A stretch of DNA of 54,396 nt, taken from Deltaproteobacteria bacterium (GTDB taxonomy: Bacteria > Desulfobacterota > Dissulfuribacteria > Dissulfuribacterales > QOAL01). Within the stretch, counting starts at the first letter, position 1; every line of letters begins with the position of its first letter. The notes below the pieces were generated by a model. It was not told the origin of the DNA, ran no database searches, and was given only the letters and a program-made list of their open reading frames with translations. Both the position numbers and the translations under genes were made by a program. Where the stretch lies: NCBI GenBank assembly GCA_027067775.1, contig JAMOVK010000033.1, forward strand, positions 1 through 54,396, in the 5' to 3' direction. This document shows, piece after piece, positions 1-9,135 of the stretch.

Positions 1-1413
1 ACCAAGATCAAGACGCGTTATGAACCGGTAGTCTTTGGCAAAACGCCTTATCACCTTGGTATTAAAAAAAGAGCTGAGATAAGAGGTGTTGGCAAACACC
101 CCTCCGATTTCACCGCTCAGTCCAAATTTTACAGAATAGCCCCGGTTTGCATAAAGTACATTGTCTGAAACAGATTTATACCAAGAGATAAAAGGAATAA
201 GCTCCCTGTTGTCACTCTTCTCCCCTCCTGTCTCGTAGTTTTCGTATCCAAGGTTTATTCCAGCATTGCGTCTCCAGCCGTTAGAAACAGTCTGGGAGTA
301 GAGAAGTCCCACGTTATACTTCCAACCTTTTCGTGATTCCGTGTCATAGTGTTCAATGAACGGCCTTAGAGAAAGGTAATCGCTGTAAGGTCTGTCAAGA
401 GGAATAAAGTATTCCCCAGACATGAGTGTCTCTTCTGTTGAAAACTGGAACTTCGTCCTGAAATGATGTCCCCTTGTCCCAAGATACCTTCTCTGCCACT
501 CCAGGCTCATCCTAGGCCCCGTGTCAGAAACATATCCCAGGCCCAGCCTGAATACATTTGGTTTTTTCATGGGACAGGTTACAAACAAGGGAATCCGTTT
601 ATCCTGGCTGGTCCTATCTCTTGAATAATCTATGCTGACATCTTGAAAGTAGTCTGAATCCAAAAGCCTTGAGCGGAATTTTGCCAGTTTTGCAATATCA
701 AAAGGATCTCCAGGCTTAAATGGGGCATATCTTTTGAGAAATTTACTTGACAATGAAGTATCTCTAAATTCGATCTTACCAAAACGGTACCTTGGACCTG
801 TTTCCAGGTGGAGATAAATTGCAGCGGTTGCCTCTTTTTTATCAATCAATACCTCATGCCTTTTAAATGTCGCATCGAGAAATCCTTGAGCCCTGGCCCT
901 GTTTAAAAGCTCTTTTTTGAATTTTTCATATTTTATCTGATCGAACCTGTCTCCCTTTTTAAAAGATGGGACAAGTTTGGAAAAATAGTTGCTACCAGGG
1001 CCTGCAACCTTTACTTCAATATGCTTTATGCGGCTTGGTTTTCCTTTTTCTATGTGGTAGGTAACGTAATATAGCCCCTTTTCCCGATTCCTTTTTAGTT
1101 TTCCTTTTATTTCTGGCGAAAAGTAACCAAATGGCTCCAATGCTCTTTTGATATCCTGGTAACCCTTTTTAAAAAGCAACTCAATCCTTGCGGGGCTGAG
1201 GTGTTCATCATCCTTTTCCCGATATATCTCCAAAAGGGACAGCACATTCCTTTTTATTTTGCCCTCTACTCCCTTGACTGCCACATGGAGTTTATAGGAG
1301 GCGGCCTGCAGATTAGGATTTGGCAAAAGGCATGAAATACACAAAAATATCAAGAAAACCTGAAGCGGTCCCCTATTCTTGCAGAGGATATGGCATCTTT
1401 TGATGGCCTTCAC
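1..1413 (-). CDS. tamA: TamA/BamA-family outer-membrane assembly protein (C-terminus beyond window)
   Basis: The minus strand is open for 471 codons from a GTG at 1413 to the left edge, so the gene is partial. The GTG is preceded by an AGAGG ribosome site six bases away. The protein starts with a basic then hydrophobic signal segment (about residues 8-35). Next come about 250 residues resembling tandem POTRA domains, with the typical phrases KKGYQDIKRALEPFGYFSPE, LLNRARAQGFLDA and GPRYRFGKIEF. From about residue 310 the sequence is amphipathic with alternating aromatics, as expected for the Omp85 beta-barrel. In the family, TamA acts with inner-membrane TamB in outer-membrane protein insertion and lipid transport; tamB would be expected downstream, outside the window. 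Plain BamA is less likely because only about three POTRA-sized units precede the barrel. Confidence 0.85.
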   Translation of the reverse strand, partial: MKAIKRCHILCKNRGPLQVFLIFLCISCLLPNPNLQAASYKLHVAVKGVEGKIKRNVLSLLEIYREKDDEHLSPARIELLFKKGYQDIKRALEPFGYFSPEIKGKLKRNREKGLYYVTYHIEKGKPSRIKHIEVKVAGPGSNYFSKLVPSFKKGDRFDQIKYEKFKKELLNRARAQGFLDATFKRHEVLIDKKEATAAIYLHLETGPRYRFGKIEFRDTSLSSKFLKRYAPFKPGDPFDIAKLAKFRSRLLDSDYFQDVSIDYSRDRTSQDKRIPLFVTCPMKKPNVFRLGLGYVSDTGPRMSLEWQRRYLGTRGHHFRTKFQFSTEETLMSGEYFIPLDRPYSDYLSLRPFIEHYDTESRKGWKYNVGLLYSQTVSNGWRRNAGINLGYENYETGGEKSDNRELIPFISWYKSVSDNVLYANRGYSVKFGLSGEIGGVFANTSYLSSFFNTKVIRRFAKDYRFITRLDLG

Positions 1414-1612
1414 TTTATTCCTCTAAACTGCCATAGCAGCATGGCAATTTCATAGACTTCATCGGGAGTCTAATCCAGCAGGTTTGTGAAGCAAAGGATA
1501 TTACAAGATCGGGGAGTCGTGTAAGCTGTAATATTCCACGTGCTGTTTCAATGGCATCTTCCCATACATCCCTATGAGTGAAAAGATTGCTATGGTATTT
1601 GTTTCTGACCAT
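1410..1612 (-). pseudogene. Possible frameshifted small gene upstream of tamA
   Basis: Not recognised. On the minus strand an ATG at 1612 opens a protein-like stretch including NLFTHRDVWEDAIETARGIL and LPDLV. After about 1500 that frame turns into unconvincing cysteine- and serine-rich sequence and stops at 1415. The adjacent frame then reads ILCFTNLLD, a TAG at 1472-1470, and TPDEVYEIAMLLWQFRGIK, ending in a TGA that overlaps the tamA GTG by four bases (GTGA). That overlap and the good C-terminal sequence suggest an ancestral gene translationally coupled to tamA. It would now carry a one-base shift near 1500 and a stop codon. Chance coding-like sequence in a divergent promoter region is the alternative. 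Confidence 0.3.
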
Positions 1613-1642
1613 GGGTATATTGGTATCCGGTGTAAAGAGCAT

Positions 1643-3535
1643 ATGATAAAAACAACTCTTCAAATCGGAAAAAAATACGCCACATGGACAAGGGCTGTCT
1701 TTTTAGCTGGGCTGGTTTTCATATCTCTAGCCTCTCCTCTTGTACCAATACATGCTGCTTTAATAGACGAGGCCCTTCTTAAGGGAGATCCTGCCTATTA
1801 TCAAAAACTTCTGTCTCAAATCACATCCTCAAATGCCTCAAAAGAAGACGTTTTGCTTCAAAAGGCCCTTGTTCAGAAACTGTTATCTCTTACAACCCAA
1901 AAACCTGAATCTGACCTTAAGGTAACGCCACCGTCGAATCTGGATCAATACAAAGCCCTGTTTCAGACTTTTATCAACTGGTCATTGGAACGGGCAAAGC
2001 TGCAAGACAAGACAAAGGAAACAGGTAACAAGTTAAAAATACTAAAAGCTCAAATAGATAGTCTGTCAAAAAATGATCCTTTGTTACTTACCCTGCAGCT
2101 CCAGTATGCCTTCTATAAAAAAGAACTGGATCTTTTTCAGCTTCGTCTCAAAAAGCTGACACAGGCAATGGATGCGACTCCAAAGGCCCTTGTGGAATCT
2201 TTGCCAAAACTACGCTTTGACATTAAAGAAATAGATTCAACCTTGGCAAAGTTAGACGAGTCAATAAACAAGATAGACTCTCGCATCCAGCTTATACAAA
2301 TCGAGATAGAACGCCTTAACCTTTTAAATAAAGAAAAAGATGCAGAAAGATTAAAAGAAACGGTTCTGAAGCTTAAAAACAGCAAGGAACAGCTGATATT
2401 TCAGAAACTTGTAACCCTGTTCTTGAGATTCAGCTATGAACTTCAACAGCAGGACAAGGCACTTTTTAAGACTGCAAGTCAACTAATCAACCTAGGGAAT
2501 CTTGTAGAAAACGGCCATTTTTTAAGCAATGACCTATCCCTGTTGCTGGACGAGATGGAGACCCTGGTCTTGGGAAAGGCCAGGACATTTCATGGTCAGA
2601 CCCTTCAGGAGATACGGTTACTCATTGCCAAATTCTACAGAACCATCAACGAACCGATTGTATCAATCAATGGCACACCCATTAGCATATTAAAACTGCT
2701 TATCGCTGTTGTAATCTTTATCACAGGATTTTTTATAGGAAACTTTTATAAAAGAAACATCCAGCGAATCACTCTTACAAGCAGAACGGTAACCACATCT
2801 ACAAGGACGCTTCTTGCCAACTTGGGCTACTATGCCATTGTCACCTTTTGTTTTTTGATCGCCTTGAAGGTTCTGGGTATTGACCTGTCATCCTTTGCCC
2901 TTGTAGCCGGTGCCTTGTCTGTTGGCATTGGTTTTGGACTTCAAAATGTGGTGTCCAACTTTATATCTGGATTAATCCTTATGTTTGAAAGGAGTGTAAA
3001 GATTGGAGACTACATAGAATTTGATGAAAAACTAAGGGGACGGGTCACGGATTTGAGAATGCGTTCCATGACCATTACTACCAATGATAACATAGATGTT
3101 ATTGTGCCAAACCAGGATTTTATTCAAAACAGGGTAATTAACTGGACCATGAATGACGATATCAGGCGTTTTATTATTCCCTTTGGCGTTGCATATGGAA
3201 CAAATCCCCAGAAAGTTATAGATGTGGCACTAAAGGCAGTGTCGAATAGCGGGTTTAAGGACCTGTACATTTCCAAGAGACGAAAACCTTCTGTCACTAT
3301 GGTGGATATGGGAGATAGTAGTATAAATTTCCATTTGAGAATTTGGATAAAAGGGACAACCATTATGCATCCGAACAAAACCGCCTCTAAATTTTTGATA
3401 CTGATTTACAACGCACTTTATGAAGAAGATATTGAAATTCCCTTTCCGCAACGCGATCTCCACATAAAGTCCTTCAAGGGGGAAATTCCTGTCAAGATGT
3501 TGACTTCACAAAATCCATCTGCCCAAGATATCTAA
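1643..3535 (+). CDS. Small-conductance mechanosensitive channel, MscS/MscK type
   Basis: An inner-membrane tension-gated channel that would release solutes on hypo-osmotic shock. With the ATG at 1643 the protein is 630 residues. It begins with a signal-like segment (ATWTRAVFLAGLVFISLASP), then a long charged, heptad-like periplasmic region (about 100-270) predicted to be coiled coil. Three membrane segments follow (about 349-370, 390-412, 416-445). The last is the glycine/alanine-rich pore helix, with VAGALSVGIGFGLQNVVSNF and FERSVKIGDYIE, the MscS signature. A cytoplasmic beta and alpha/beta domain closes it. An upstream ATG at 1574 is in frame, but 1643 puts the signal peptide at the N-terminus and has AAGAG just upstream. 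It is divergent from tamA. Confidence 0.88.
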   Translation: MIKTTLQIGKKYATWTRAVFLAGLVFISLASPLVPIHAALIDEALLKGDPAYYQKLLSQITSSNASKEDVLLQKALVQKLLSLTTQKPESDLKVTPPSNLDQYKALFQTFINWSLERAKLQDKTKETGNKLKILKAQIDSLSKNDPLLLTLQLQYAFYKKELDLFQLRLKKLTQAMDATPKALVESLPKLRFDIKEIDSTLAKLDESINKIDSRIQLIQIEIERLNLLNKEKDAERLKETVLKLKNSKEQLIFQKLVTLFLRFSYELQQQDKALFKTASQLINLGNLVENGHFLSNDLSLLLDEMETLVLGKARTFHGQTLQEIRLLIAKFYRTINEPIVSINGTPISILKLLIAVVIFITGFFIGNFYKRNIQRITLTSRTVTTSTRTLLANLGYYAIVTFCFLIALKVLGIDLSSFALVAGALSVGIGFGLQNVVSNFISGLILMFERSVKIGDYIEFDEKLRGRVTDLRMRSMTITTNDNIDVIVPNQDFIQNRVINWTMNDDIRRFIIPFGVAYGTNPQKVIDVALKAVSNSGFKDLYISKRRKPSVTMVDMGDSSINFHLRIWIKGTTIMHPNKTASKFLILIYNALYEEDIEIPFPQRDLHIKSFKGEIPVKMLTSQNPSAQDI

Positions 3536-3771
3536 TCTTTAAAGATCTTTCCTACTTGAGTTTTTTCCAATTTTTGCCATGACTCCAAAAAGTTATCAAC
3601 AAAATGAAGTATGCCAACAAAAATGGGACAAATATATTTACGGTGAAATCACTTGGCAAAATTGGTAAACTAAAAATTATTTGCTATTTGTTTATCTTAA
3701 GGAGATATAAATCAGTTTAGCAATTAATTTGAGATAAAGGTACTGGAAAGACCTTGTCAGGAAAATCACAT
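3536..3771. other. 236-base intergenic region ahead of the exporter operon
   Basis: AT-rich spacer with no convincing gene. ATCTTTAAAGAT, a perfect 12-base palindrome, sits just after the channel gene (about 3535-3547) but lacks a T-run. A strong ribosome-site-like AAGGAGAT near 3700 is not followed by a start codon at normal distance. The exporter promoter presumably lies here, but I cannot point to a convincing -35/-10 pair. Confidence 0.5.
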
Positions 3772-5115
3772 ATGAAAATTTTTTATAATCCTTTGGTAAG
3801 TACTATTATTCTAGTCTTTGTTATCTCCTTTACGTCCCTGTGTTTTTTTATCAACATCTGTCTTGCTTCTGACACCATCTGGAGCCTTTACCAACACGCT
3901 GTAAAAAAAGATCCCCTTTTAAAAGAGGCACAGGCGGAACTTAAGGCATCCACTGAGGAAAAACCTTTGGCACGTTCCCAGCTCATGCCTAGACTAGAGG
4001 CCCAGATGGGCCAAGGCTACTATGACAAAAATATATCTGGCATAGGCCCAAGCGACATCAAAAAGGATTATTGGGGCGACAACTACGGAGCAAGGTTGAT
4101 CCAACCTATCTTTAACGGCCAGGCGTATGTGAGCCTGAAGATGGCTGAAAATCTTATAAGTGCCCAGGAGGCTCAGCTTCTTTATGCAAAACAAGAACTT
4201 ATCAGGAGGCTGGCCCTTGCCTATCTGGACTTTTTAGATGCCAAGGCAGCCCTTAGGGTGGCAAAGGACAGGGTAAGACTGGATGCCAAGATACTTGAGA
4301 GGGCCAGAAATTTTCTTAAAGTGGGTACGGGAGATATAGTATCAGTCAAAGAGGCAGAGGCACGTTACAATGCTGCAAAAGCTGTGGTTGTGAATACAAA
4401 AAATCTTGTATCATTAAAACGAACGAACCTTTCGATCATCTCGCATACCCAGGTAGAGGACGTGTCTGATATAAAAAAGTTCAGGCCTAGACTTCCAGAA
4501 CCTGATACGCCAGAGGCCTGGATAAGGGCAGCCATTGAAAATCAGCCAACACTAAAGGAAGCACAAAAACGATTGGCCGTTGCCACCCAAAAGATAGAAC
4601 ATGAAAGGCGTGCCAGATGGCCGCGTATTGACTTGGAAGCAGCAGCCAGCTATGCCAACGGTCAGTTCTTGCCAGATGTGATCTATAGAGAGGCCCATGG
4701 AATTTTCAAGTTTACCTTCCCAATCTATCTTGGTGGTGCAATTGGAGCCAATACCCAAAAGGCAGAAGAAAAGGCCATTGCTGCCAGGCACAGGCTTGAA
4801 TATCTAAAGGATCTGGTCACCCTAGAAACAAAAAACGCCTTTTTGACACTCAAGGACAGTGTCGCCCAGATAGATGCAGCCAAAACCGCCATGGAATCTG
4901 CAAAGGTATCTATGGATGCCACAAGCATGGGCTATCAGGTGGGGACAAGGGACGTTATTGACGTGCTTGACATGACGGACAAGTACCTTGCAAGTTGCCA
5001 ACAGTATTACCATTCCCTTTACAATCATCTAAAGGCCAGAATAATGCTAAAGAGTGCATCAGGAACTCTTGCAGAGGCCGATCTGAAGGCCTTGGAAGAT
5101 CTGCTGGTCCATTAA
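3772..5115 (+). CDS. TolC-family outer-membrane efflux protein
   Basis: Outer-membrane channel of the exporter encoded by the next four genes. The 447-residue product has an N-terminal signal segment (about 8-33, ending near CLAS), then two homologous repeats of long helices and short strands, as in the OEP/TolC fold. Characteristic phrases are LYQHAVKKDPLLKEAQAELK at the N-terminus, YGARLIQPIFNG in the first half, and FTFPIYLGG with VGTRDVIDVLDMTDKYLASC in the second. I chose the ATG at 3772 with an AGGA upstream. An in-frame TTG at 3754 would only add six residues in front of the signal. It starts the operon, followed after 24 bases by the adaptor gene. Confidence 0.9.
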   Translation: MKIFYNPLVSTIILVFVISFTSLCFFINICLASDTIWSLYQHAVKKDPLLKEAQAELKASTEEKPLARSQLMPRLEAQMGQGYYDKNISGIGPSDIKKDYWGDNYGARLIQPIFNGQAYVSLKMAENLISAQEAQLLYAKQELIRRLALAYLDFLDAKAALRVAKDRVRLDAKILERARNFLKVGTGDIVSVKEAEARYNAAKAVVVNTKNLVSLKRTNLSIISHTQVEDVSDIKKFRPRLPEPDTPEAWIRAAIENQPTLKEAQKRLAVATQKIEHERRARWPRIDLEAAASYANGQFLPDVIYREAHGIFKFTFPIYLGGAIGANTQKAEEKAIAARHRLEYLKDLVTLETKNAFLTLKDSVAQIDAAKTAMESAKVSMDATSMGYQVGTRDVIDVLDMTDKYLASCQQYYHSLYNHLKARIMLKSASGTLAEADLKALEDLLVH

Positions 5116-5139
5116 ATAGGGGAGAGGACAGGTAGAAAA

Positions 5140-6195
5140 ATGGATAAAAAAAAGACAGCGATTATTTTGATAATTCTGATTTTGGCTGCTGTAATCACCT
5201 ATGTTGTTTATCAAAAAAAGGAAAGCAGGAATAAGGGAAATATAGTCACCATATATGGAAACGTAGACATAAGACAGGTCCAGCTGGCCTTTTTTGACGA
5301 AGGCAGGATCAAAAGGCTCCTTGTTGATGAAGGTGCTGTGGTAAGGGCAGGAGATCTGCTTGGTGTGCTTGATGATGCAAGGCTCAAGGCAACAGTGGCC
5401 CAACTTGAAAATGAAGTAAATGCCCAGAAACAGATAGTGGCAAAGTTGCATGCAGGCTCAAGGCCCCAAGAAATCAAGGCTGCACGGGCTCGGGTTACTA
5501 AGGCAGAGGCGGCCGTAAGGGATGCCCGCATAACCTACGGAAGAGTCAAAAAACTTTCGGCAACCCGGTTCGTTTCAAGGCAGAAACTGGACGATGCCAA
5601 GGCACGTCTTGATATGACCCTGGCAGAGCTTGAAGAAGCAAAACAACTCTATTCCCTTGCCCTTGAAGGGCCAAGAAAGGAAGATGTAAAGGCTGCAGAG
5701 GCCAGACTCGAATCCCTAAAACATGCCCTTGTACTTGCAAGGGAAAAACTCAAGGACTCAAAGCTTTATGCACCGGCAGCTGGCATTATCAGAGACAGGA
5801 TACTTCAGCCCGGAGACATGGCCTTTCCAGAAAGGCCAGTATTTACCCTCGCCCTTACCACCCCTTTGTGGGTGAGAGCCTATATCCCAGAGCCTGATCT
5901 TGGAAAAATCGCCCTTGGAATGCAGGCTGAGGTGACCGTGGATAGTTTCCCAGATGAGGAATTTGATGGATGGGTAGGCTATATCTCTCCCACTGCCGAG
6001 TTTACCCCAAGGAATGTGGAAACCCCGGATCTTAGAACACGTCTGGTCTACCAGGTGAGGATTTACGTATGCAATCCTCAAAACAAGTTGCGCCTTGGCA
6101 TGCCTGCAACCGTACAAATTGATACTGCAAAAACAAGACATCAAGGGCCATTCGATCCGTCAACCATATGCAAAGACCAAGGCCAACAGTCGTAG
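5140..6195 (+). CDS. HlyD/EmrA-type membrane-fusion protein (YbhG-like)
   Basis: Periplasmic adaptor linking the ABC-2 inner-membrane pump to the TolC-type channel. The protein has 351 residues with a single N-terminal membrane anchor (TAIILIILILAAVITYVVY). A lipoyl-like half follows (VDIRQVQLAFFDEGRIKRLL, GAVVRAGDLLGVLDD), then a long alpha-helical hairpin (about 85-205) and the returning lipoyl half (LYAPAAGIIRDRILQPGDMA). A beta-barrel domain with PLWVRAYIPEPDLGKIALGM comes last. This order matches YbhG/YhiI adaptors, which work with exactly the gene set that follows (double ATPase plus two permeases). Only nine bases separate it from the ATPase gene. The exported substrate cannot be read from sequence. 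Confidence 0.9.
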   Translation: MDKKKTAIILIILILAAVITYVVYQKKESRNKGNIVTIYGNVDIRQVQLAFFDEGRIKRLLVDEGAVVRAGDLLGVLDDARLKATVAQLENEVNAQKQIVAKLHAGSRPQEIKAARARVTKAEAAVRDARITYGRVKKLSATRFVSRQKLDDAKARLDMTLAELEEAKQLYSLALEGPRKEDVKAAEARLESLKHALVLAREKLKDSKLYAPAAGIIRDRILQPGDMAFPERPVFTLALTTPLWVRAYIPEPDLGKIALGMQAEVTVDSFPDEEFDGWVGYISPTAEFTPRNVETPDLRTRLVYQVRIYVCNPQNKLRLGMPATVQIDTAKTRHQGPFDPSTICKDQGQQS

Positions 6196-6204
6196 GCCAA
6201 AAAC

Positions 6205-7971
6205 ATGTCCAGGGCACGCGATAATGATGAGGGTTACTGCATTGTAGCCCAAAATCTAAGAAAAAGTTTCTTTTCCGGAAACAAAGAGATAGTTGCCCTT
6301 CATGATTGCACTTTCAAGGTGAAATCCGGCGTGGTTACAGGCCTTATAGGTCCTGATGGTGCAGGGAAAACCACATTCATGCGTCTTTGTGCCGGTCTTC
6401 TTGTTCCAGACAGTGGTAGCGTTCAGGTGCTTGGCTTTGATGCAACAGAACACTTTCTGGATGTCCAGACCAACATCCGTTACATGCCTCAAAGGTTTGG
6501 TCTGTATGAAGACCTCACGGTAAGAGAAAATCTGGAGCTCTATTCTGATCTGTTGGGAATAGAGCCTGAAAAAAGAGAAGACCGCTACAGGATACTGATG
6601 GATATGACCGGCCTTGCCCCTTTTATGGGCAGACTAGCAGGCAGGCTTTCAGGTGGAATGAAACAAAAACTTGGCCTTGCCTGCACTCTGCTCAAGCCTC
6701 CCAGGCTGCTTATTCTTGATGAACCCACTGTTGGAGTGGATCCGGTTTCCAGAAGAGAACTTTGGGAGATAGTTTATTCACAGGTTGAACAAGAGGGGAT
6801 GAGTGTCCTTTTAAGCACGGCCTATCTGGACGAAGCTGAACGATGTCAGGAAGTAATTCTTATGCACGAGGGACACGTAATGGGCCAAGGTGTGCCAGAC
6901 AGGTTCAGCAAGCCCCTTTCAGGACACTGTTTCATGTTGAAACCGGCCCCTCAGAAAAAACGGGCACTTCAACGCAGTCTTGCCAACAGGGATGAGGTTA
7001 TAGACGCCATTATCCTTGGTGAAAGAATAAGGCTGGTTACAACAGAAGCAATGGAGCCCGAGGCTGTTCGTGAGTTTTTTGGCCTTGAACAAACGGTGGA
7101 GATTACCGAGTCGGAACCCAGGCTGGAAGATGCCTTCATATGGCTGTTAAAAGAAAGGCTCAAAAAACTTGGAAGAAGCGTGAAGTTCAAGACTATAACC
7201 CACAGAAAGGTAGCGGGCAAAGGTGATGAAGAGGTAATAGTAGTCAAAAACCTGAAGAGACGTTTTGGTGATTTCTATGCGGTTGCAGGAATCAGCTTTA
7301 GTGTAAGACGGGGGGAGGTCTTTGGACTTCTTGGTGCAAATGGTGCTGGCAAAACCACTACCTTTAGGATGCTATGTGGTCTTCTTCCTGCCTCTGAAGG
7401 CCAGTTGTACGTTGCAGGGAAAAATCTTAGGAAGGCACGCGCCAAGGCAAGAGAAAGAATAGGTTACATGGCACAGAAATTTTCACTGTACGTTGATCTT
7501 ACTGTCTTACAAAATCTCCGCTTCTTTTCCAGTGCCTATGGACTTTTTGGCAAAAAACAGGAAGAAAGGATAAATTGGGCCCTAGAGGCCTTTGACCTTA
7601 AGGATGAAGCCAATAGCATAAGTCGGGACCTTCCTCTAGGCTACAAGCAGCGACTCGCACTTGCTGCCGCCCTCATGCACGAACCAGATATCCTTTTTCT
7701 GGATGAACCTACCTCTGGCGTGGATCCATTGGCCCGAAGACAGTTTTGGGCCCATATAAATTCTCTGGCAGATGCTGGCGTAACCATTATGGTTACGACC
7801 CATTTTATGGAAGAGGCTGAATACTGTGACAGGATCGTTATCATGAAGCGGGGTCGCATCCTTGCCCAGGGAACACCCGAAGAACTGAAAAAAAGATTTC
7901 ATCCCCCTGGCATTACAAACCCGACCATGGAAGACACCTTTATAACCCTGATAGAGATGGAAGGAGCCTGA
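6205..7971 (+). CDS. Tandem ABC-2 exporter ATPase (YbhF-like, two nucleotide-binding domains)
   Basis: Cytoplasmic ATPase that powers the exporter. The 588 residues contain two complete ABC domains. Domain one (about 8-300) has Walker A GPDGAGKTT, signature LSGGMKQKLGLA and Walker B LLILDEPTVGVD. Domain two (about 345-585) has Walker A GANGAGKTTT, a divergent signature LPLGYKQRLALA and Walker B ILFLDEPTSGVD. The loss of the LSGG core in the second signature is also common in YbhF-type proteins. Fused tandem ATPases of this kind normally serve two different ABC-2 permeases, and two follow directly. The ribosome site before the ATG at 6205 is weak, suggesting coupling to the adaptor gene. Confidence 0.92.
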   Translation: MSRARDNDEGYCIVAQNLRKSFFSGNKEIVALHDCTFKVKSGVVTGLIGPDGAGKTTFMRLCAGLLVPDSGSVQVLGFDATEHFLDVQTNIRYMPQRFGLYEDLTVRENLELYSDLLGIEPEKREDRYRILMDMTGLAPFMGRLAGRLSGGMKQKLGLACTLLKPPRLLILDEPTVGVDPVSRRELWEIVYSQVEQEGMSVLLSTAYLDEAERCQEVILMHEGHVMGQGVPDRFSKPLSGHCFMLKPAPQKKRALQRSLANRDEVIDAIILGERIRLVTTEAMEPEAVREFFGLEQTVEITESEPRLEDAFIWLLKERLKKLGRSVKFKTITHRKVAGKGDEEVIVVKNLKRRFGDFYAVAGISFSVRRGEVFGLLGANGAGKTTTFRMLCGLLPASEGQLYVAGKNLRKARAKARERIGYMAQKFSLYVDLTVLQNLRFFSSAYGLFGKKQEERINWALEAFDLKDEANSISRDLPLGYKQRLALAAALMHEPDILFLDEPTSGVDPLARRQFWAHINSLADAGVTIMVTTHFMEEAEYCDRIVIMKRGRILAQGTPEELKKRFHPPGITNPTMEDTFITLIEMEGA

Positions 7972-7973
7972 GG

Positions 7974-9122
7974 ATGGGCAGCTATTCCTCCAGCACAGAA
8001 AAAAAACTTGCAAGAATGCGTCTGAGAGGGCTCATAAAAAAGGAGATCCATCAGATCCTGAGGGATCCGTCAAGCATCGGAATTGCCTTTTTCCTTCCAG
8101 TGGTTCTCCTGCTGATTTTTGGATACGGTGTCTCCTTGGATGCGGAACACGTTCCAATTGGCATTGTGATTGAGCAGCCTGGACCAGAAACAAATGCATT
8201 TGTTGCAGGCTTTATGGAATCCGAGTACTTCAATCCGGTCTTTTTCCAGTCCGTTCAACAGGCAGAATCCGCACTTCTCCAAAGGAAAATAATGGGTATA
8301 GTCTGGACAAGAAGCGACTTTACCAGAAGGTTGCTTGGCGGTGCAGAGGCTCCAATAGGAGTAATAGTAGATGGAGTTGATGCCAATCAGGCCAGAATTG
8401 TCCAGGGCTACATCACGGGGGTGTGGATGAAATGGATAGCCTCCTATGCCAAAGCCAAAGGCAAGCTGCTTTCTGTACCAGTTAACATAAAACACAGGAT
8501 ATGGTTCAATTCAGCCGTCAGAAGCAGAAATTTTCTGGTTCCAGGTCTGATTGCAGTGATAATGACCCTGATAGGAGGAATGCTTACTTCGATGGTGATA
8601 GCAAGGGAATGGGAACGGGGAACCATGGAGGCCCTTCTTGTAACGCCGGTAAGGATAAGAGAGATAATACTTGGGAAAGTCATCCCCTACTTTTTCCTGG
8701 GCATGGGAGGGATGGCACTTTCGGTATTCATTTCTATAGTCATATTCCATGTCCCCTTTAGAGGTTCCTACCTTGCACTTGGATTGGCCTCAGCCCTTTT
8801 TATGCTAACTGCCATAGCCCTCGGATTAATAATATCCACAGCGGCAGGCAGTCAGTTTGTTGCCGGACAGATTGCCATTGTGATCACCTTTCTGCCGGCC
8901 TTTATGCTTTCAGGCTTTGTATTTGACATCAACTCCATGCCACTTCCAATTCAGATCATAACCTATATAGTTGCAGCAAGGTATTTTGTAAGCATACTTC
9001 AGAGTCTTTTTCTTGCTGGTAACATCTGGCCCATCTACATAGTTAACTGTTGTTATCTGGCCATAATGGCAGCACTGTTTTTTATGATAATCAAGAAAAA
9101 ATCCCACAAGAGGCTCATTTAG
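7974..9122 (+). CDS. ABC-2 type permease, first subunit (YbhS-like)
   Basis: Inner-membrane permease half of the exporter, 382 residues. It has a cytoplasmic N-terminus with the family phrase LIKKEIHQILRDPSSIGIAF, one membrane helix, and a periplasmic domain of about 150 residues. Five more helices are clustered in the C-terminal half, with ARNFLVPGL-type, MVIAREWERGTMEALLVTP and FMLSGFVFDINSMP motifs characteristic of ABC-2 permeases. Its ATG lies three bases after the ATPase stop codon, so the two are translationally coupled. It is a paralogue of the next gene and probably forms a heterodimer with it. Confidence 0.9.
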   Translation: MGSYSSSTEKKLARMRLRGLIKKEIHQILRDPSSIGIAFFLPVVLLLIFGYGVSLDAEHVPIGIVIEQPGPETNAFVAGFMESEYFNPVFFQSVQQAESALLQRKIMGIVWTRSDFTRRLLGGAEAPIGVIVDGVDANQARIVQGYITGVWMKWIASYAKAKGKLLSVPVNIKHRIWFNSAVRSRNFLVPGLIAVIMTLIGGMLTSMVIAREWERGTMEALLVTPVRIREIILGKVIPYFFLGMGGMALSVFISIVIFHVPFRGSYLALGLASALFMLTAIALGLIISTAAGSQFVAGQIAIVITFLPAFMLSGFVFDINSMPLPIQIITYIVAARYFVSILQSLFLAGNIWPIYIVNCCYLAIMAALFFMIIKKKSHKRLI

Positions 9123-9135
9123 GAAGGAAGACACT

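Noticed and set aside
3698-3730. Possible small leader gene after the AAGGAGAT near 3700
   Set aside because: No ATG, GTG or TTG at suitable spacing, and stop codons follow quickly.
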